This document shows, piece by piece, positions 8,824 to 17,350 of a stretch of 64,000 nt of DNA. The stretch covers positions 62,001 to 126,000 of the forward strand of contig NZ_CAJEWD010000007.1 in the NCBI RefSeq assembly GCF_903994045.1, given 5' to 3'. Made by a program: the position numbers and the translations under genes. The DNA is from Jeotgalicoccus meleagridis. Lineage in GTDB: Bacteria; Bacillota; Bacilli; Staphylococcales; Salinicoccaceae. How positions within the stretch are numbered: the first letter of the stretch is position 1; each line of letters opens with the position of its first letter. Under the pieces are notes generated by a model, which was not told the DNA's origin, searched no databases, and saw nothing but the letters and a program-made list of their open reading frames with translations.

Positions 8824-9825
8824 ATGAAGAGAATCATCGCTTTAGTCTCAGCGATTGCTATTGTCGTTTTAGGACTGGGTATATCGTTTATGTCTTCTTT
8901 ATGGGCAAGTGATTGGGAGGACATGTTTGCCGATTTTTCAGAAACAATGGCACCTGCAAACACTGTGCTTGAAGACGGAGATGTTGGAAATAAAATTGCA
9001 GTGATTAACATCGATGGTGTCATACAGGATACTGGTGCAAGCGGAAGCGGACTATTTCAAGCAGAAGGTTATAACCATCAAATGACCATAAAAGCATTAA
9101 AAGATATTGCAGAAGATGATACTTATAGTGCGGTACTACTCAAAGTTGATTCACCTGGTGGTGGCGTCTTTGAAAGTGCGGAGATACATAAGCATTTAAT
9201 GGCAGTTAAAGATAGCGGTAAAACAATATACAGCTCAATGGGTAACATGGCTGCTTCAGGTGGTTATTATGTATCAGCACCAGCAGATCAAATTTTTGCA
9301 ACTGATCAAACAATGACTGGTTCTATTGGGGTCATTATGCAAAGTATGAACTATGGTAAGTTAGCTGAAGAATACGGTATTTCTTTTGACACTTATAAGA
9401 GTGGTAAGATGAAAGACATGATGTCAGCAAATAGAGAAGCAACAGATGAAGAAAAAGAATATATTCAAAGTATGGTTGATACTATGTTCCAGGACTTCGT
9501 TGATGTTGTCGCAGAAGGTCGCGGTATGTCAGAAGAGGAAGTTAGAAAACTTGCTGATGGTCGTGTTTATCTTGGAACACAAGCGATTGAAAATGGCTTA
9601 GTTGACCAAAATGGTTATTTTGATGACGCTTTAGCTGCCTTGAAAGAAGAAGTAGGTGGCACGCCGCAAGTAGTAGAAGTCGGCGGAGAATCTAGCTCAA
9701 CTCTACCATTTGGAGTTAAGGTCAACAGTGCACTTCAAAACTTACTCGGTGGTGGAGAAGTGAAGATGGTTCAAGAATTAATTGATAACCGTCAAGGTGT
9801 TCAACCGATGTATCTATATGAATAA
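8824..9825 (+). CDS. sppA: Signal peptide peptidase SppA (S49 family)
   Basis: A 333-residue protein with an N-terminal membrane anchor (about residues 4-26) and a single S49 protease domain, the short Gram-positive form. The catalytic serine is probably Ser145 in NMAASGGYY. A conserved KSG-x-M-K segment at 192-197 supplies the candidate lysine of the Ser-Lys dyad. VDSPGGG and GSIGVI are typical of the family. It degrades leftover signal peptides at the membrane. A TTGACT (8764) and TATGAT (8785) pair upstream suggests a promoter with a short spacer. The next gene is 13 bases downstream. Confidence 0.93.
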   Translation: MKRIIALVSAIAIVVLGLGISFMSSLWASDWEDMFADFSETMAPANTVLEDGDVGNKIAVINIDGVIQDTGASGSGLFQAEGYNHQMTIKALKDIAEDDTYSAVLLKVDSPGGGVFESAEIHKHLMAVKDSGKTIYSSMGNMAASGGYYVSAPADQIFATDQTMTGSIGVIMQSMNYGKLAEEYGISFDTYKSGKMKDMMSANREATDEEKEYIQSMVDTMFQDFVDVVAEGRGMSEEEVRKLADGRVYLGTQAIENGLVDQNGYFDDALAALKEEVGGTPQVVEVGGESSSTLPFGVKVNSALQNLLGGGEVKMVQELIDNRQGVQPMYLYE

Positions 9826-9838
9826 GGAGGGATAAAGT

Positions 9839-10417
9839 ATGAATGAACAAGTAAGTATCAGCCAAGATACGGATTATATCAAACAGCTGGACAATATGAC
9901 TCATGCAGGCTTTTTCCCGAGACTTATATCATATATCATTGATGTATTGGTGCTTTGGGGACTCAATCAGCTCATCATTGTGCCTATACTATCTATTTTT
10001 GATTTGAGAAATGTCTATTTTGGTATAGAAGCCTTGTCTTTAGCAAATATTGGAACAGTGCTCCTTTACTACATTTACTTTACCTTGATGACTTACTTCT
10101 TTAAGCAAACCTTAGGGAAGATGGTGTTAGGAATTAGCGTGGAGTCTAAAGATGGGTCTAAATTATCATTCAGTCAGACTTTCTATAGAGAAACTATAGG
10201 TAGAATTATTTCAAACTTTCTTCTCTACCTACCTTATCTTGCTGTATTATTTACAGATGCTAAGATAGGCTTGCATGATTTCATTGGAGATAGTCATGTA
10301 GTTTTAAATAAGTATAAGGACAATGCTGAAGTGATAAAAAGAGAACTACCAGAAGTAAGTAAAGTACAATTATCTACTGTTTCAGAAACAAATCATAGAG
10401 AAGAACGTAATTTCTAG
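9839..10417 (+). CDS. RDD family membrane protein (YteJ-like)
   Basis: A 192-residue protein with an RDD domain: the AGFFPRLISYIIDVLVLW segment (about residues 23-40) opens the first of about three to four membrane helices, and KTLGKM-like QTLGKMVLG follows. The molecular role of RDD proteins is poorly defined; some act in ion or compatible-solute transport. It follows sppA closely with an AAGGAGGG ribosome site, matching the sppA-yteJ pair of Bacillus. The C-terminal ~40 residues are polar and probably cytoplasmic. Confidence 0.85.
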   Translation: MNEQVSISQDTDYIKQLDNMTHAGFFPRLISYIIDVLVLWGLNQLIIVPILSIFDLRNVYFGIEALSLANIGTVLLYYIYFTLMTYFFKQTLGKMVLGISVESKDGSKLSFSQTFYRETIGRIISNFLLYLPYLAVLFTDAKIGLHDFIGDSHVVLNKYKDNAEVIKRELPEVSKVQLSTVSETNHREERNF

Positions 10418-10466
10418 TGTTTACTGTTTGAAGGTCATGACGTAATTTAATATAATTAAGAAACTA

Positions 10467-10500
10467 GGGCTATCCTGAATATGGATAGTCCATATTTTGT
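10467..10500 (+). terminator. Possible terminator after the RDD gene
   Basis: Stem GGGCTATCC / GGATAGTCC with a 7-nt loop, followed by ATATTTTGTTT. It lies between the RDD gene and ytxK. Moderately strong. Confidence 0.5.
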
Positions 10501-10517
10501 TTAAAGAGGGATTAATT

Positions 10518-11414
10518 ATGGCAGATACAAGTATGGAACGTATGTACCAAGCTTTGATAACTAGAGTAGACGAAATCATTAAAGAAAAAGATATTCCAAG
10601 ACTTGAAGCATTAGCAGAAGCACTTTTACAAGTTCCGAGCGAAGGGACTTTAAGCGAAAAAAGAAAAGCGTTTCAGTTCTCTTATCTTTATCAAGTTAAA
10701 GAAGAACCAGTTCAACCCAATCACCAATTAACACCAGATGCAATTGGTTATTTAGTTGCACATATTGTAGATTTATTTACAAAAGGAGAAAGTGCGAATT
10801 TAATAGACATCGGTAGTGGTACTGGCCACCTTGCGATGACTGTTAAAGAAATGGTTGAGAATGTAGAACTCTCAGGTATTGAAGTGGATCCATCTTTAGC
10901 TGAAATTAATGCTAACTTGTGTGAGTTCTTGGAAGTACCAATGAATATTCATCCACAAAATGTAATCGAACCTAGTCGTGTAAATAATGCAAATATTGCC
11001 ATCGGTGATTTACCAGTAGGTTATTATCCATTACCAGCGACGGATTATAAAACTGCTTTTAAGACAGGACAAAGCTTCGCTCATTTACTCATGTTAGAAG
11101 CGGGTATGAACTTAATCAATAAAGATGATATTGGGGTTTTTGTAGTACCGTCTAATATTTTAGAAGAAAATAACGAAACGATAAAAGAATATATATCTGA
11201 AGACGTTTCTTTACTGATGTTTTTAAATCTTCCATCCACTATATTTAAAACTGAAAAACAACGTAAATCGTTGATTGTCTTGAAAAAAGGCTTTTCACCT
11301 TTAATCAACAACGAAGTCTTAATTGGAGATGTACCTGACTTTAAAAATACGGTTAAGATGCAAGAATTCATCAGGCAATTAGATGAGTGGCATGAACAAT
11401 ACGACAGAAAGTAG
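10518..11414 (+). CDS. Class I SAM-dependent methyltransferase, YtxK-like
   Basis: A 298-residue protein with a helical N-terminal part and a Rossmann methyltransferase core: motif [13 protein letters not shown] near residue 95 and an NPPY-like catalytic motif reading DLPVGYYP. This resembles adenine-N6 DNA methylase folds, but no target-recognition domain is present. Bacillus ytxK sits immediately before ackA, as here. The start at 10518 follows AAAGAGG; an upstream in-frame ATG at 10497 overlaps the terminator-like hairpin and lacks a ribosome site. Substrate unknown. Confidence 0.85.
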   Translation: MADTSMERMYQALITRVDEIIKEKDIPRLEALAEALLQVPSEGTLSEKRKAFQFSYLYQVKEEPVQPNHQLTPDAIGYLVAHIVDLFTKGESANLIDIGSGTGHLAMTVKEMVENVELSGIEVDPSLAEINANLCEFLEVPMNIHPQNVIEPSRVNNANIAIGDLPVGYYPLPATDYKTAFKTGQSFAHLLMLEAGMNLINKDDIGVFVVPSNILEENNETIKEYISEDVSLLMFLNLPSTIFKTEKQRKSLIVLKKGFSPLINNEVLIGDVPDFKNTVKMQEFIRQLDEWHEQYDRK

Positions 11415-11422
11415 TGACACCT

Positions 11423-12613
11423 ATGACTAAGATAATTGCAATTAATGCCGGAAGTTCATCCTTTAAATTTGAATTATTTGAGATGCCTGAAGAAACAGAA
11501 TTAGCAAGAGGCTTAATCGAGAGAATAGGTTTAGACAATGGTGTGTTTACTATCACTTATGGTGATGAAAAAGAAGTAATCAAGAGAAATTTTAATGATC
11601 ACAAAGAAGCGGTCGATGTGATGTTAGATGCTTTAGTTTCTAGAAATATTATTACTTCAGTCGAGGAAATTGATGGTACAGGACATAGAGTTGTACACGG
11701 GGGAGAAGCTTTCTCTAAAGCAAGTTTGATAGATGATGACGTTGTTAAAAAAATTGAAGAATTGTCAGAGTTTGCACCTTTACACAATCCTGCCAACTTA
11801 ATGGGAATTAAAGCCATGAGAGAGCTTTTACCAGAGACAGTTCATGTTGCTGTTTTTGATACATCCTTCCATCAAACTATGCCAGAGAGTTCTTATTTGT
11901 ATAGCTTGCCTTATAAGTATTATAAAGACTATAGAATTAGAAAATTTGGCTTCCATGGTACCAGTCATCAGTATGTGACCTTACGGGCAAGTGAAATCTT
12001 AAAACGTCCTTTAAAAGAGTTGAGATTGATCAGTTGTCACTTAGGAAATGGTGCGAGTATTGCTGCAGTGAAAGCAGGAGAATCAATAGATACCTCTATG
12101 GGCTTTACCCCCTTAGCTGGTGTAACTATGGGAACACGCTCAGGTAATATAGACCCATCTTTAATTCCTTATATAATGGAAAAGACTGAAAAAAGTGCTG
12201 GAGAAGTACTTAAAGTTTTAAATAAAGAATCCGGACTATTAGGGATTAGTGGATTTTCTAGTGATTTAAGAGATATTACCAAAGAAGCAAAGAAGGGTAA
12301 TGAACGTGCAGAAGTAGCACTCGAAATCTTTAGCTCAAGCATCCACAAATATATGGGATCATATGCAGCTAGAATGGGTGGCGTCGATGCCATTATCTTT
12401 ACTGCGGGTGTAGGTGAAAACTCTAGTTTAATCAGAGAAAAAGTATTAGATAGTTTAGAATTTATGGGTGTCTACTTAGATAAGAAGACGAACGATGAAA
12501 CTAGAGGAGTAGAAGCGACAATCAGCCATCCATATTCACCAGTGAAAGTACTAGTGATACCAACGGATGAAGAAGTTATGATAGCTAGAGAAGTCATGGA
12601 GAAAATGGATTAG
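11423..12613 (+). CDS. ackA: Acetate kinase
   Basis: A 396-residue ASKHA-fold enzyme with the signature [13 protein letters not shown] at the N-terminus, the second family signature [10 protein letters not shown] and the ATP-binding HLGNGAS. It interconverts acetyl phosphate and acetate, making ATP in overflow metabolism. An ATG at 11423 is chosen because proteins of the family start with M-x-KIIAINAG; a GTG at 11414 overlaps the ytxK stop. Coupling to ytxK is the conserved arrangement. No clear terminator was seen after it before the toxin-antitoxin insertion. Confidence 0.96.
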   Translation: MTKIIAINAGSSSFKFELFEMPEETELARGLIERIGLDNGVFTITYGDEKEVIKRNFNDHKEAVDVMLDALVSRNIITSVEEIDGTGHRVVHGGEAFSKASLIDDDVVKKIEELSEFAPLHNPANLMGIKAMRELLPETVHVAVFDTSFHQTMPESSYLYSLPYKYYKDYRIRKFGFHGTSHQYVTLRASEILKRPLKELRLISCHLGNGASIAAVKAGESIDTSMGFTPLAGVTMGTRSGNIDPSLIPYIMEKTEKSAGEVLKVLNKESGLLGISGFSSDLRDITKEAKKGNERAEVALEIFSSSIHKYMGSYAARMGGVDAIIFTAGVGENSSLIREKVLDSLEFMGVYLDKKTNDETRGVEATISHPYSPVKVLVIPTDEEVMIAREVMEKMD

Positions 12614-12745
12614 GGTCAATGGTTTTAGGCATATATTGTAAATTATTCACAATCAAATAACTGTTAGCAAAACGCTATCACTTCACGCCCTGCGGTCAAT
12701 CGATCGTGGGGTATTTAATATGACAATGGACATCATGTAAACAAT
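12614..12745. other. Intergenic stretch before the toxin-antitoxin operon
   Basis: About 130 bases with no gene, hairpin terminator or repeat that I can support. It precedes the operator-like palindrome of the toxin-antitoxin module. Confidence 0.5.
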
Positions 12746-12780
12746 CGTACTTTATTTAGTACGTAATATGGTGCTATAAT
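12746..12780 (+). promoter_or_regulatory. Promoter and operator of the toxin-antitoxin operon
   Basis: A perfect inverted repeat CGTACT-TTATTT-AGTACG (12746-12763) overlaps the -35 position of a perfect TATAAT at 12775-12780. The -35 itself is poor. Phd/YefM antitoxins usually bind short palindromes over their own promoter, so this is the likely autoregulatory operator. Confidence 0.7.
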
Positions 12781-12818
12781 GAGTGCATATAATATATACG
12801 GTAAAGGAGGACAAACTC

Positions 12819-13130
12819 ATGAAAGTATTAGATATTGAATACACGAATTTAACGGACATGAAGAAATCTCCGAGTAAAGCATTTGAAAAAGCGAAAGAAA
12901 CTAACACAGGTGTGTACGTATTTCGAAACAGTAAACCTTACGGTGTTGTTTTAACGAGCGAGCAATACGAAGAATTAAACAAAAAGATAGAAAGCTTACA
13001 AGACAAAATAGACGAACTTACAATTAGTAAACGCCTTACGGATCCCGACGTTAAAATTTATACAGAAAAAGAAGTCCTTGGGGATAGATTAGACAATATC
13101 ACATACGATGACGATGACGGTTGGGAGTAA
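12819..13130 (+). CDS. Type II antitoxin, Phd/YefM family
   Basis: A 103-residue protein with the Phd/YefM N-terminal DNA-binding fold (SPSKAFEKAKETNTGVYVFRN, here cited only as a region at about residues 14-35) followed by a PYGVVLTSEQYEEL segment and an acidic C-terminus (about 75-103) that would wrap the toxin. It neutralises the toxin and represses its own operon. The start follows AAAGGAGG; an earlier in-frame ATG overlaps the promoter. The stop is 3 bases before the toxin start. Confidence 0.88.
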   Translation: MKVLDIEYTNLTDMKKSPSKAFEKAKETNTGVYVFRNSKPYGVVLTSEQYEELNKKIESLQDKIDELTISKRLTDPDVKIYTEKEVLGDRLDNITYDDDDGWE

Positions 13131-13133
13131 CTT

Positions 13134-13433
13134 ATGTATGAGCTACAGTTTACTCAATACTCTCAAGAAGAATTAAACAAGCTAGACGGCAGTAAAATGC
13201 AATTTGTCGATAAAGCTTTCAAACGTATTAAAGATAGAGGTATGAAAGCAGGACAACCATTAACGGGAAAGCTCAAGCATTGCAATAAGTTAAAGAATAA
13301 TAAACTTGGTTTACGTATTATATTCCGACAAGTAGACAACAAAATAGAAGTGATCGAGATTGTTGCGATTGGTAGCCGAGCAGACAAAGAAGTATATAAA
13401 GAAGCAACTAAACGTATTAGTGAAGACGATTGA
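13134..13433 (+). CDS. Type II toxin, RelE/ParE superfamily
   Basis: A 99-residue basic protein with the RelE-like pattern: an N-terminal helical hairpin, GKPL-like QPLTGKLKHCNKLK, then LGLRIIFR and IEVIEIVAIGSRADKEVYKEA at the C-terminus. RelE toxins cut mRNA in the ribosome A site; ParE homologues poison gyrase. The C-terminal motif looks more like the RelE side, but the activity is inferred. It is translated directly after the antitoxin. Its stop codon falls inside the terminator stem. Confidence 0.87.
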   Translation: MYELQFTQYSQEELNKLDGSKMQFVDKAFKRIKDRGMKAGQPLTGKLKHCNKLKNNKLGLRIIFRQVDNKIEVIEIVAIGSRADKEVYKEATKRISEDD

Positions 13434-13458
13434 TTATGAAAAGTCAATCGTCTTTTTT
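13424..13458 (+). terminator. Toxin-antitoxin operon terminator
   Basis: Stem AGACGATTGA / TCAATCGTCT with a 10-nt loop and a TTTTTT run. The 5' arm is the last codons and stop of the toxin gene. Confidence 0.85.
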
Positions 13459-13553
13459 ATATGTGTTGTTAGTTTCGTACATAAATCGGTGAACAACCAT
13501 TATAATACGTAGCATGATTTCGTTAAAAATTGCTAAGAAGGATTAGGCTTAAT

Positions 13554-13595
13554 GGTTTGAGTGACGTCGTCAAACTCTCGATGGCACTCAAAACC
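13554..13595. repeat. Hairpin carrying one copy of the 41-bp-family core motif
   Basis: Arms GGTTTGAGTG / CACTCAAAACC (one bulge) enclose the motif GACGTCGT-N7-TCGATGGC at 13563-13585. The same motif occurs twice at 31906-31969. Confidence 0.7.
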
Positions 13596-13625
13596 AAAAA
13601 ATAGGATATGAACATAGTCATATCC
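13594..13625 (-). terminator. Terminator of the LLM oxidoreductase gene
   Basis: On the minus strand, stem GGATATGA / TCATATCC with a 6-nt loop followed by TATTTTTT. It lies 60 bases past the stop of the oxidoreductase gene. Confidence 0.75.
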
Positions 13626-13685
13626 CATAAAACACTATTTCATTTCACTTATAAACATAAATGACAGTATGTCATAGATTAAAAT

Positions 13686-14738
13686 TTATTTTCTTCTCGC
13701 ATCTACTTCTTTTATACCTTCTTTTACAAGTGGAGCCACTTCTTTACCAAATAATTCAATGGTTCTTAGAACTTTATCATGACTCATTACCCCAACTGGT
13801 GTTTGCATTGTGAAGCGTTCAATGCCCATCGTCTCATAAAGCATCACAATTTTTCTTGCCACAGTTTCAGGGCTACCAACGTAAAGTGCGCCTTCTGGAT
13901 CACTCATCGCATCAAATGCTTCTCTTGTATAAGCACCCCAGCCACGTTCACGGCCAAGTTTAGTCATAGATGCCGAAATAGCAGGATAAAAGATATCTCT
14001 TGCTTCTTGATCAGTATCCCAAATAAAGCCATGAGAATTAGTCGCAACTTTTAATTTTGAAGGATCGTGTCCTGATTTACGTCCAACTTCTCTGTAAAAA
14101 TCAACGACTCTCTTAAATTGGAAGGGAGAGCCACCAATAATTGCTAAGACGAGTGGGAGACCAAGACGCGCTGCACGTTCTGATGATTGAGGTGTACCGC
14201 CACTTGCGATCCAAATCGGAATCTCTTTTTGCACAGATTCAGGAAAAATATCAGCATCTTGTAAACCGGCACGGTGTTTACCTTGCCAGTTAATTTTGCC
14301 ACCTTTTTGCAGTGTCATTAATAAATCAAGTTTTTCATTGAACAATTCATTATAATCATTTAAATCATAACCAAAAAGTGGGAAGGACTCGATAAACGAT
14401 CCACGTCCTGCCATAATTTCAGCACGACCATTAGAAATACCATCAAGTGTAGAAAAGCGTTCAAACACACGCACTGGATCATCAGATGATAAAACAGTTA
14501 CACCACTAGATAGACGGATATTTTTACTTACTGCTGCACCGGCTGCGAGTACTATATCAGGTGCACTAACAGCATAATCTTTTCTATGATGTTCACCGAT
14601 TGAAAAAACATCTAGACCGACTCTGTCTGCAGTTGCAATTTCTTCTACAAGTTGATTTAATCTCTCAGCATGACTAACGATTTTACCAGTGACTGGATCG
14701 AGTCCAGCATCACCAAAGGTATTTATTCCAAGTTCCAT
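13686..14738 (-). CDS. LLM class flavin-dependent oxidoreductase
   Basis: A 350-residue luciferase-like TIM-barrel protein. Recognisable parts are the N-terminal MELGINTFGD, GEHHRKDY, the SSGVTVLSSDDPVRVFE region, RAEIMAGRGSF and IWIASGGTP. Such enzymes use FMNH2 or F420 to oxidise small substrates; the substrate cannot be predicted. The start at 14738 has GGAGGTTC immediately upstream; an upstream extension of 29 residues has no such site. It is a monocistronic gene on the minus strand, transcribed away from the stress-protein gene and followed by its own terminator. Confidence 0.88.
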   Translation of the reverse strand: MELGINTFGDAGLDPVTGKIVSHAERLNQLVEEIATADRVGLDVFSIGEHHRKDYAVSAPDIVLAAGAAVSKNIRLSSGVTVLSSDDPVRVFERFSTLDGISNGRAEIMAGRGSFIESFPLFGYDLNDYNELFNEKLDLLMTLQKGGKINWQGKHRAGLQDADIFPESVQKEIPIWIASGGTPQSSERAARLGLPLVLAIIGGSPFQFKRVVDFYREVGRKSGHDPSKLKVATNSHGFIWDTDQEARDIFYPAISASMTKLGRERGWGAYTREAFDAMSDPEGALYVGSPETVARKIVMLYETMGIERFTMQTPVGVMSHDKVLRTIELFGKEVAPLVKEGIKEVDARRK

Positions 14739-14839
14739 AAGAACCTCCAAAAATGTATTTTCAAACTGAACTAATTTTACATGAAAATCGACAAATAAAA
14801 AAGCAATGCGCTCTAATGAACACATTGCCTAATGTAAAA

Positions 14840-15340
14840 CTAATTTCTGTGTTGCTCGATAAATTCTTCTGTAGCAACCTTCGGTTCGAAGTCAGAAGGT
14901 AATGTTTCAGTACGTACAACTAAGACGTCACATTTTGCATTACGTACGATAGCTTCTGAAACAGATCCAATGATGAATCTCTCAACAGCGTTAAGACCTG
15001 TAGATCCACAGGCAATTAAGTCTGCACCGATTTTTTCAACGGCTTTTTTAGGAATGACTGATTTTGGAGAACCATAATCAATGATTTTATCTACATGCTC
15101 AACACCACTATCTAATGCCACTTTTTCATACCCATCAAGTAATTTTTGTGCGAATTCTTGCGCACGCGCTGAAATAGATCTGTCATAAGCTTCAACTGAT
15201 GCAAAAGAACGCGTATCAATTACATTAATGATGGAAAGTTTTGCATTGTTACGTTTTGCAGCTTCGACCGCTTTTTGAAATGCCCATTCTGCTTCGTGTG
15301 ATCCGTCTACTGCGACTAGGATGTTTTGATATTGTAACAT
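14840..15340 (-). CDS. Universal stress protein, UspA family
   Basis: A 166-residue single Usp domain: N-terminal YQNILVAVDGSHEAEWAF, and the C-terminal ATP-binding pattern GSTGLNAVERFIIGSVSEAIVRN with G-2x-G-9x-G-S/T spacing (quoted as GSTG at about 120 and GSVSEAI at about 133). It probably binds ATP and acts in stress survival. A TGG-TATAAT extended -10 lies upstream on the minus strand (about 15372-15380). It neighbours ackA and ald as in other staphylococci. Confidence 0.9.
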   Translation of the reverse strand: MLQYQNILVAVDGSHEAEWAFQKAVEAAKRNNAKLSIINVIDTRSFASVEAYDRSISARAQEFAQKLLDGYEKVALDSGVEHVDKIIDYGSPKSVIPKKAVEKIGADLIACGSTGLNAVERFIIGSVSEAIVRNAKCDVLVVRTETLPSDFEPKVATEEFIEQHRN

Positions 15341-15484
15341 TTAAAATCAACTCCATTTCCTTTTCTTATATATATTATACCACATGTATGCGGTACCAAA
15401 ACTTTAAATATTTAGTTAATTTATGACGCATTTCTATAATCTCTGTGTTACAATATAATTGTTTGAGAAAAGGGGGAATAAGTA

Positions 15485-16600
15485 ATGATTATCGGTTTAC
15501 CAAAAGAAGTTAAGAATAACGAAAATAGAGTGGGATTAACACCTGGTGGTGTTTACGCTTTTGTACAAGCTGGCCACACTGTTTTAGTTGAAAAAAATGC
15601 AGGAGAAGGTTCATTCTTCCACGATGCTTCTTATGAGGAAATGGGTGCTACTATTGTAGAAACCGCTAAAGAAGCTTGGGATGTTGACATGGTTGTCAAA
15701 GTTAAAGAGCCGGTCAAAGAAGAGTTTGATTTAATCAAAGAAGAGTCAATCTTATTTACTTATCTTCATTTAGCACCTGAAGAAAACTTAACACAAGTGC
15801 TAGTTGATAAGAAAGTAACGGCGATTGCTTATGAAACCATTCAATTACCTGACGGTTCATTACCATTACTTGCTCCAATGAGTGAAGTTGCAGGACGTAT
15901 GGCAACACAAATTGGTGCAGAGCACTTAAGAGCAATTAACGGTGGTAAAGGGATTCTTTTAAGTGGAGTACCTGGAGTTGAAAAAGCAAAAGTTACAATT
16001 GTTGGTGGGGGAGCTGCAGGAACTAACGCAGCTAAAATGGCAGTTGGACTTGGTGCAGATGTTACAGTCTTAGATTTAAATCCTAAGCGTTTACGTGAGT
16101 TAGATGATTTATTTGGACCACGTATTCAAACATTGATGTCAACACCTTTAAATATTAAAGAATCCGTTGAAACTTCAGATTTAGTTATTGGTGCAGTCCT
16201 AATTCCAGGCGCTAAAGCTCCAAGACTAGTCACAGAAGAAATGATTAAAAATATGGCACCAGGTTCGGTCATTGTCGATATTGCTATTGACCAAGGTGGT
16301 ATTTTTGAAACGACAGATCGTATTACGACTCATGATGACCCTACATATGTTAAACATGACGTCATCCATTACGCTGTAGCAAATATGCCAGGAGCAGTGC
16401 CACGTACTTCTACTAATGCCTTAACAAATGCAACTTTACAATATGGTTTACTTATCGCTAATAATGGTTATAAAGAAGCTGTTGCAAAAAATCCAGTTAT
16501 TGCTGGTGGATTCAATACCTTCCAAGGCCACATTACTTATAAAGCTGTCGCAGAGGCACAAGGTAAAGAATACAAAGATATTATGGAATTACTAAAATAA
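15485..16600 (+). CDS. ald: Alanine dehydrogenase
   Basis: A 371-residue NAD-dependent enzyme that converts L-alanine to pyruvate and ammonia. The N-terminus [20 protein letters not shown], the catalytic-domain YLHLAPE with His about 96, the Rossmann motif [11 protein letters not shown] and the closing DIAIDQGG are all characteristic. It follows a GGGGG-type ribosome site. A perfect TATAAT sits at 15454-15459. It is monocistronic with a very strong terminator. It can supply pyruvate from alanine taken up by the AlsT-like symporter encoded at 50295. Confidence 0.96.
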   Translation: MIIGLPKEVKNNENRVGLTPGGVYAFVQAGHTVLVEKNAGEGSFFHDASYEEMGATIVETAKEAWDVDMVVKVKEPVKEEFDLIKEESILFTYLHLAPEENLTQVLVDKKVTAIAYETIQLPDGSLPLLAPMSEVAGRMATQIGAEHLRAINGGKGILLSGVPGVEKAKVTIVGGGAAGTNAAKMAVGLGADVTVLDLNPKRLRELDDLFGPRIQTLMSTPLNIKESVETSDLVIGAVLIPGAKAPRLVTEEMIKNMAPGSVIVDIAIDQGGIFETTDRITTHDDPTYVKHDVIHYAVANMPGAVPRTSTNALTNATLQYGLLIANNGYKEAVAKNPVIAGGFNTFQGHITYKAVAEAQGKEYKDIMELLK

Positions 16601-16604
16601 TAAG

Positions 16605-16647
16605 AAACGGCTTGGAATCTGATTTTAAGATTCCAAGCCGTTTTTTA
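16605..16647 (+). terminator. ald terminator
   Basis: A 16-bp perfect stem (AAACGGCTTGGAATCT and its complement) with a 7-nt loop and a T run. Confidence 0.9.
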
Positions 16648-16660
16648 TTAATATGCATCG

Positions 16661-16748
16661 TTGTCCTTGAATAAATCCGGTAGAGGATTGGATGTCCATT
16701 AATTTTAAAATTTGGGCACTCGATGTCCAGTACATGGGGTCCAGTTTA
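16661..16748. repeat. Direct repeat A, left flank of the 41-bp array
   Basis: About 88 bases starting TTGTCCTTGAATAAATCCGG and ending near CATGGGGTCCAG. A closely matching copy lies at 17167-17254 on the other side of the array. It contains TTGTCCT and CCGGTA blocks resembling diverged array units. Confidence 0.85.
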
Positions 16749-16769
16749 TTGTCCCCCGCGTAGATATCT

Positions 16770-17097
16770 GGACTTCGTGATGTTCTCATTGTCCTGATAA
16801 ACCGTTACCTGGACTTCGTGGTGTTCTCATTGTCCTGATAAGCTGTTACCTGGACTTCGTGATGTTCTCATTGTCCTGATAGACCGTTATCTGGACTTCG
16901 TGATGTTCTCATTGTCCTGATAGACCGTTATCTGGACTTCGTGGGTCTCTCATTGTCCTGATAGACCGTTATCTGGACTTCGTGGGTCTCTCATTGTCCT
17001 GATAAACTGTTATCTGGACTTCGTGGTGTTCTCATTGTCCTGATAAACTGTTATCTGGACTTCGTGATGTTCTCATTGTCCTGATAAGCAATTTAAA
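16770..17097. repeat. Tandem array, 8 copies of a 41-bp unit
   Basis: Units start with GGACTTCGTG at 16770, 16811, 16852, 16893, 16934, 16975, 17016 and 17057, exactly 41 bases apart. Each has ATCTGGAC and GTCCTGAT arms (one T-T mismatch) around a 17-nt loop. Units differ at few positions (for example GATGTT, GGTGTT or GGGTCT after TTCGT). There is no unique spacer and no open frame. It lies between the convergent ald gene and the unrecognised gene at 17351. Confidence 0.95.
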
Positions 17098-17166
17098 ATA
17101 AATCCTATCTACAATTTGCTTCATTTCATTCGGAAATGTCCGAATATTTCATGGATAGATTCAACT

Positions 17167-17254
17167 TTGTCCTTGAATAAATCCGGTAGAGGACTGGGTG
17201 TCCATTAATTTTAAAATTCAGGGCTCGATGTCCAGTACATGGGGTTCAGTTTAA
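17167..17254. repeat. Direct repeat B, right flank of the 41-bp array
   Basis: Matches the copy at 16661 with few differences (GGATTGGATGTCC versus GGACTGGGTGTCC). Right of it, at 17266, GGACAATGAG is the reverse complement of the CTCATTGTCC part of the array unit, so a partial inverted unit is also present. Confidence 0.85.
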
Positions 17255-17350
17255 GCCCCTCCGGAGGACAATGAGCAACTCTCATTGAACTGCCAGCACT
17301 CCAACAACAGTGCGATTCAGAAATCCGTCATCATCCTCATCCTCCGAAGT

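Noticed and set aside
16661-17254. CRISPR array
   Set aside because: The 41-bp units are contiguous near-identical copies with no unique spacers, and no cas genes are in the window.
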